NCBI GenBank assembly: GCA_050943935.1
Contig: JBMNQC010000010.1
Span: 1 to 64,000, forward strand
DNA length: 64,000 nt
Direction of reading: 5' to 3'
Origin: Heteroscillospira sp050943935
GTDB taxonomy: Bacteria; Bacillota; Clostridia; Oscillospirales; Oscillospiraceae
Positions 60,765 to 64,000 of this stretch are shown piece by piece. The notes beneath the pieces were generated by a model that was not told the DNA's origin, made no database searches, and saw nothing but the letters and a program-made list of their open reading frames with translations. The number at the start of each line of letters is the position of its first letter. Position 1 is the first letter of the stretch. Both the position numbers and the translations under genes were made by a program.

Positions 60765-60848
60765 CTTGCGGAAAAGCTGTGCCTTTTTCGCTTTAATGAG
60801 GGTGGTCCTCTGGCCGTGGATTCTCACCGGCCAAGAACGCCTGTCCTG
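60765..60848 (+). promoter_or_regulatory. Candidate ribosomal protein L19 leader
   Basis: The about 108-base leader of rplS is structured: TGGCCGTG and CACCGGCCA form a stem around GATTCT (60813-60835), set within pairing GGTGGTCCT-like and AGGAACGCC-like flanks. Position and shape fit the L19 leader known in low-GC Gram-positives, which lets L19 limit its own synthesis. Not verified by covariance. Confidence 0.55.
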
Positions 60849-60865
60849 AAGGGAGGAAATTTAGA

Positions 60866-61207
60866 ATGGATCTTATTAAGGAACTCACCGCTAAGTACAT
60901 GAAGCCTGAGCTGCCCGCTATGAATGTCGGCGACACCGTCCGCGTTACCGTCCGTGTACAGGAAGGCAACCGCGTGAGAAATCAGGCTTTTGACGGAACC
61001 ATCATTGCCAAGAAGCATGGTGGCATCAACGAGACCATCACCGTCCGCCGCATCTCCAATGGTGTTGGCTGCGAGAAGGTCTTCCCCGTCCACTCTCCCA
61101 CCATCGTGTCTGTTGATACCATCAGACAGGGTAAGGTTCGCCGTGCCAAGCTGTACTACCTGCGCAGCCGCGTTGGTAAGAAGGCTAAGGTCAAGGAGCG
61201 CGTCTGA
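60866..61207 (+). CDS. rplS: Ribosomal protein bL19
   Basis: 113 aa. Structural protein of the 50S subunit at the interface with 30S. MNVGDTVRVTVRVQEGNRVRNQAFDGTIIAKKHGG and NGVGCEKVFPVHSPTIVSVDTIRQGKVRRAKLYYLRSRVGKKAKVKE cover the family profile without gaps. AAGGGAGGAAA is a very strong binding site. Codon use is highly biased, in line with high expression. Followed by three hairpins. Confidence 0.99.
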   Translation: MDLIKELTAKYMKPELPAMNVGDTVRVTVRVQEGNRVRNQAFDGTIIAKKHGGINETITVRRISNGVGCEKVFPVHSPTIVSVDTIRQGKVRRAKLYYLRSRVGKKAKVKERV

Positions 61208-61217
61208 CAAACCAATC

Positions 61218-61243
61218 AAAAAAGAGGCGAAAGCCTCTTTTTT
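61218..61243 (+). terminator. Terminator of rplS, first copy
   Basis: AAAAAAGAGGC-GAAA-GCCTCTTTTTT (61218-61243), an 11-bp stem with a GNRA tetraloop, 11 bases after the stop. Confidence 0.92.
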
Positions 61244-61281
61244 GTTATGTCCGAGACGCAAAACGCAGCGTATCCCTCTCA

Positions 61282-61304
61282 AAAAAGTGCCCGAGTCACT
61301 TTTT
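61282..61304 (+). terminator. Second, weaker terminator hairpin
   Basis: AAAAAGTG (61282-61289) pairs with CACTTTTT (61297-61304) around a seven-base loop. It lies between the two strong GAAA-loop hairpins. Confidence 0.6.
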
Positions 61305-61312
61305 CGGAGCAG

Positions 61313-61338
61313 AAAAAAGAGGCGAAAGCCTCTTTTTT
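61313..61338 (+). terminator. Duplicate of the rplS terminator
   Basis: The same AAAAAAGAGGC-GAAA-GCCTCTTTTTT hairpin recurs exactly 95 bases downstream. Confidence 0.9.
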
Positions 61339-61340
61339 TG

Positions 61341-61370
61341 TTGCTTATGGGGGGCTTTATCGTGTATAAT
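61341..61370 (+). promoter_or_regulatory. Promoter of the lepB operon
   Basis: TTGCTT (61341-61346), 18-base spacer, TATAAT (61365-61370), directly after the duplicated terminator. Confidence 0.7.
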
Positions 61371-61418
61371 AACCTAATGAGCTTATAGCCCAAATACTGG
61401 CTTTTACTGGAGAATACT

Positions 61419-61988
61419 ATGAAACCCAAAAACAGCAGTCAGCCCGCGGCGGAGGATAGCTCCGTCAAGGCACGCCTGGAGATCTACGACTGGGTGCAGT
61501 GCATCGTCTTCGCCCTTGTGGTCTGCATAGTCGTGTTCGTCTTTTTCTTCCGCACCATAGATGTGGTGGGACACTCAATGGAGCCAACGCTCATGGAGCG
61601 TGACAAGCTCATTGTCACAAAACTTTTTTATAAGCCCAGCTACGGCGATATTGTGGTGCTCCGAAAGGAGAGCTTCAGCGACCAGCCCATAGTCAAGCGC
61701 GTCATCGCCACCGAGGGCCAGAAGGTGGATATCGATTTCGAAAAGGGCATAGTCTATGTAGACGGCGAGGCTCTTGACGAGCCGTATATCGCCGAAAAAA
61801 CAACCCGCCCCATCGATTTTGAAGGCGAGGTGGAGGTGCCCGAGGGCTGCGTGTTCGTAATGGGCGACAACCGCAATAAATCCACCGACAGCCGCGATGA
61901 TGACATAGGCATGGTGGATACCCGTTATATAATAGGCAGGGAGATACTCCGCGTATTTCCACTGAATAAATTCGGATTTGTAGATTGA
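61419..61988 (+). CDS. lepB: Signal peptidase I
   Basis: 189 aa. It cleaves signal peptides at the outer membrane face. One N-terminal helix (VQCIVFALVVCIVVFVFFF, about 27-46) anchors it. Catalytic Ser is in DVVGHSMEPTLME (about 54), Lys in DQPIVKRVIATEG (about 92), and box E is MGDNRNKSTDSRDDDIG. First gene of a run lepB-rbgA-rnhB-yraN-thrC with minimal gaps; rbgA starts one base after its stop. Confidence 0.97.
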   Translation: MKPKNSSQPAAEDSSVKARLEIYDWVQCIVFALVVCIVVFVFFFRTIDVVGHSMEPTLMERDKLIVTKLFYKPSYGDIVVLRKESFSDQPIVKRVIATEGQKVDIDFEKGIVYVDGEALDEPYIAEKTTRPIDFEGEVEVPEGCVFVMGDNRNKSTDSRDDDIGMVDTRYIIGREILRVFPLNKFGFVD

Positions 61989-61989
61989 T

Positions 61990-62883
61990 ATGAATGAGAA
62001 AATGACCATCCAGTGGTTCCCCGGACACATGACCAAGGCCGAGCGCATGATAGAGGAGAATATGAAGCTGGTGGACGCGGTGTGCGAGATAATAGACGCC
62101 CGCATCCCTACCTCCAGCCGCAACCCCGACATCGCCCGTCTGGCCGGGACCAAGCCCAGACTTATAATAATGAACCGCACAGACCTCGCCGACCCTGCCG
62201 TTACCGCCCGCTGGCGCGAGTTTTTCAAGGCTCAGGGCGCAGCTGTGCTGGAGACGGACAGCAAGACCGGGAAAGGAGTGAGCGGCTTCGCCCCCGCTGT
62301 GCGCAGCGTGCTGAAGGAAAGGCTTGAGCAGCTTGCCGCCAAGGGCCAGGCCGGCCGCCCACTCAGATGCATGGTGCTGGGCATACCCAATGTGGGCAAG
62401 TCCACCTTTATAAATAAGGTGGCCGGCCGCAAGGCCGCCATAGCCGCAAACAAGCCCGGCGTCACCCGGGGCAAGCAGTGGATAAGCATAGACCGCGGCC
62501 TGGAGCTGCTGGACACCCCCGGCATACTCTGGCCCAAATTCGAGAGCCAGTCCGTGGGCGAGGCCCTTGCCTGGACAGGCGCCATCCGTGACGAGATAAT
62601 GGACAGGGAGACCCTGGCCGCGAACCTCATGCTCCGACTGCGTGAGTTGTACCCCGACGCCATAGAGCAGCGCTATAAGTTCGTGCCCGGGGAGGATAAA
62701 AACGGCTACGAGCTGCTGGAAATGGGCGCGCAGAAGCGCGGCTTCCTCATCTCCCGGGGCGAATACGACCTGGAGCGCATGGCCGCCGTGCTGCTGGACG
62801 AGTTCCGGGACGGCAAGCTGGGCAGACTCAGCCTGGAGCGCCCCGAAACGGCGGTGAGAGATGATGGACCTGTGGAGCATTGA
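61990..62883 (+). CDS. rbgA: Ribosome biogenesis GTPase YlqF/RbgA
   Basis: 297 aa. A circularly permuted GTPase needed for late 50S assembly. It opens IQWFPGHMTKAERMIEENM, with G4 at LIIMNRTDLADP, G1 at LGIPNVGKSTFINKVAGRK and G3 at LLDTPGILWPKFES, in that order. The G4 has Arg where NKxD is usual. A C-terminal helical domain follows (about 185-290). Its 3' end overlaps rnhB by 23 bases. Confidence 0.96.
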   Translation: MNEKMTIQWFPGHMTKAERMIEENMKLVDAVCEIIDARIPTSSRNPDIARLAGTKPRLIIMNRTDLADPAVTARWREFFKAQGAAVLETDSKTGKGVSGFAPAVRSVLKERLEQLAAKGQAGRPLRCMVLGIPNVGKSTFINKVAGRKAAIAANKPGVTRGKQWISIDRGLELLDTPGILWPKFESQSVGEALAWTGAIRDEIMDRETLAANLMLRLRELYPDAIEQRYKFVPGEDKNGYELLEMGAQKRGFLISRGEYDLERMAAVLLDEFRDGKLGRLSLERPETAVRDDGPVEH

Positions 62884-63475
62884 GCGGGAATACGCCCGGC
62901 GGGGGTTTGAGCGCATCTGCGGCTGTGACGAGGCTGGAGCCGGACCTTTGGCGGGGCCAGTATACGCCGCCGCCGTCATCCTGCCTCCGGAGACAGAGAT
63001 AGAGGGACTCAACGACTCCAAAAAGCTCACGGCCAAAAAGCGTGAGCGCATCTTTGACGAGATAGTGGAAAAAGCCGCTGCCTGGGCCGTGGAGAGCGTC
63101 TCCGCTGAGGATATAGACGGCATCAATATTTTGAACGCCCGTATGTTGGCCATGCGCCTGGCTGTGGAAAAGCTGGAGATCCGGCCGGACTTCCTGCTCA
63201 TTGACGGCAACTGCGACAGGGGCTTCACCATGCCCAGAGAAATGGTGGTGGGCGGCGACGGCCTCAGCGCCAATATAGCCGCGGCCTCCATTCTGGCCAA
63301 GGTCTCCCGTGACCGGCGTATGCGCGAGCTGGATGAGCTATACCCCGGCTACGGCTTCGGCAAGCATATGGGCTACGGCACCAAGGCCCACTACGAGGCT
63401 CTGGACAGGCTTGGTCCCTGTCCCGAGCACAGGCAGAGCTTTTTGAGGAAGTATTATGCGCGCAGAGAGCACTAA
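62861..63475 (+). CDS. rnhB: Ribonuclease HII
   Basis: 204 aa; the second Met (62864) is an equal start choice. It removes ribonucleotides from DNA. The DEDD residues are in CGCDEAGAGPLAGPVYAAAV (Asp, Glu), FLLIDGNCDRG (Asp) and SILAKVSRDRRMRELDELYPGYGFGKHMGYGT (Asp). It overlaps rbgA at the front and yraN by 20 bases at the back, which marks a coupled group. Confidence 0.97.
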   Translation: MMDLWSIEREYARRGFERICGCDEAGAGPLAGPVYAAAVILPPETEIEGLNDSKKLTAKKRERIFDEIVEKAAAWAVESVSAEDIDGINILNARMLAMRLAVEKLEIRPDFLLIDGNCDRGFTMPREMVVGGDGLSANIAAASILAKVSRDRRMRELDELYPGYGFGKHMGYGTKAHYEALDRLGPCPEHRQSFLRKYYARREH

Positions 63476-63824
63476 ACTTAAAGGCGCCAGGGGAGAGGAG
63501 ACCGCGGCGGAATACCTCCGCCGGAAGGGCTATACCGTGGTCGGTCTCAACTACCGGGTCCGGGGCGGCGAGATAGACATTATTGCCCAAAACCGGAAAT
63601 ACCTGGTGTTTGTGGAGGTAAAGACCCGTAAAAGCGCCCGCTTTGCCCAGGGCCGGGAGTATGTGACTCCCGCGAAAATGCAGAGGCTCATTCTGGCCGC
63701 TCAGCTTTACCTGGCCTCCAACCCCACCAGGCTGCAGCCCAGATTCGACGTAATAGAGGTCTACGCGCCGGAAGACGGCGCGCTTACGGTAGAACATATA
63801 GAAAATGCATTTAGTGAGGGATAA
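63456..63824 (+). CDS. yraN: UPF0102 protein YraN
   Basis: 122 aa. An endonuclease-like fold of unknown role; the PD-(D/E)XK core is seen as GGEIDIIAQNRKYLVFVEVKTRK (Asp, Glu, Lys) after LKGARGEETAAEYLRRKGYTVVGLNYR. It is a frequent neighbour of rnhB in Firmicutes. Its stop shares a base with an ATG of the next gene. Confidence 0.94.
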   Translation: MRAESTKLKGARGEETAAEYLRRKGYTVVGLNYRVRGGEIDIIAQNRKYLVFVEVKTRKSARFAQGREYVTPAKMQRLILAAQLYLASNPTRLQPRFDVIEVYAPEDGALTVEHIENAFSEG

Positions 63825-63829
63825 TGCCA

Positions 63830-64000
63830 ATGAAGTATTTCAGCACACGAGATAACAGCAAAAAGGTCACAGCGGCCAGAGCCATATCCATGGGCCTTGC
63901 GCCGGACGGAGGACTTTTTGTGCCGGAGACTCTGCCCAAGCTGGGCCACGGCGAGCTGGAGACCATTATGAAGATGGACTACCGCGCCCGCGCCGCCCAT
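63830..64000 (+). CDS. thrC: Threonine synthase, N-terminal part (3' cut by window edge)
   Basis: 57 codons are visible from 63830. The start MKYFSTRDNSKKVTAARAIS then GLAPDGGLFVPETLP is the usual threonine synthase N-terminus. An ATG at 63824 in the same frame is possible, but GAGGG fits 63830 better. The enzyme turns phosphohomoserine into threonine with PLP; the Lys region is beyond the window. Confidence 0.9.
   Translation, partial: MKYFSTRDNSKKVTAARAISMGLAPDGGLFVPETLPKLGHGELETIMKMDYRARAAH

Overview
The window looks like a chromosomal segment of a spore-forming member of the Clostridia, probably an Oscillospiraceae-like gut bacterium. The main signs are a SCIFF peptide with its radical-SAM maturase, a SpoIVFA/SpoIVFB-type sporulation protease pair, a T-box leader, an ANTAR antiterminator, type III glutamine synthetase, an archaeal-type three-subunit glutamate synthase, and tightly packed GC-rich operons with canonical TTGACA/TATAAT promoters. 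No species can be named from the sequence alone.

Region 1 (1-8700) is visibly AT-richer and accessory in character. It holds the tail of a mobile-element-like gene, a DUF1016-type protein, a lipoprotein, a minus-strand unit of VTC polyphosphate-polymerase-like protein, DUF4956 membrane protein and CotH-kinase-like protein, the two-component system next to that unit, and an HTH regulator with two small membrane proteins behind a promoter that carries three copies of one palindrome.

Region 2 (8716-32228) is the most striking part. From a central divergent control region (26580-26950), an eleven-gene minus-strand operon reads glnN, amt-PII fusion, asnB, purC, purF, purA, purB, guaA, pyrG, carA, carB. 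Nearly every enzyme moves nitrogen from glutamine or aspartate into a product. On the other strand lie the three glutamate synthase subunits, a short type I glutamine synthetase and an ANTAR-domain RNA-binding regulator. Both divergent promoters are followed by an intrinsic terminator that overlaps a competing hairpin, so a single RNA-level switch may govern both nitrogen assimilation and its delivery to nucleotides.

Region 3 (32268-49261): a T-box-controlled cysE-cysS operon, a DUF1361 membrane protein, a CNNM/CorC-type protein, a gene-less mosaic of GC-rich palindromes (36800-37635), two hypothetical genes with duplicated upstream sequences, an NSS-family transporter, and a nine-gene minus-strand string (lipoprotein, response regulator, histidine kinase, DUF1385, prmC, recA, recX, rimO, pgsA).

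Region 4 (49408-64000): tRNA-Leu(CAA), a marR-MFS pair, scfA-scfB followed directly by an Orn/Lys/Arg-decarboxylase-like gene, pepD and a Cu/Zn-SOD-like gene on the minus strand, then plus-strand housekeeping genes: spoIVFA-like, spoIVFB-like, a TIGR03960 radical SAM protein with its DUF2344 partner, rplS with a candidate L19 leader, lepB, rbgA, rnhB, yraN, and the start of thrC cut by the window edge.
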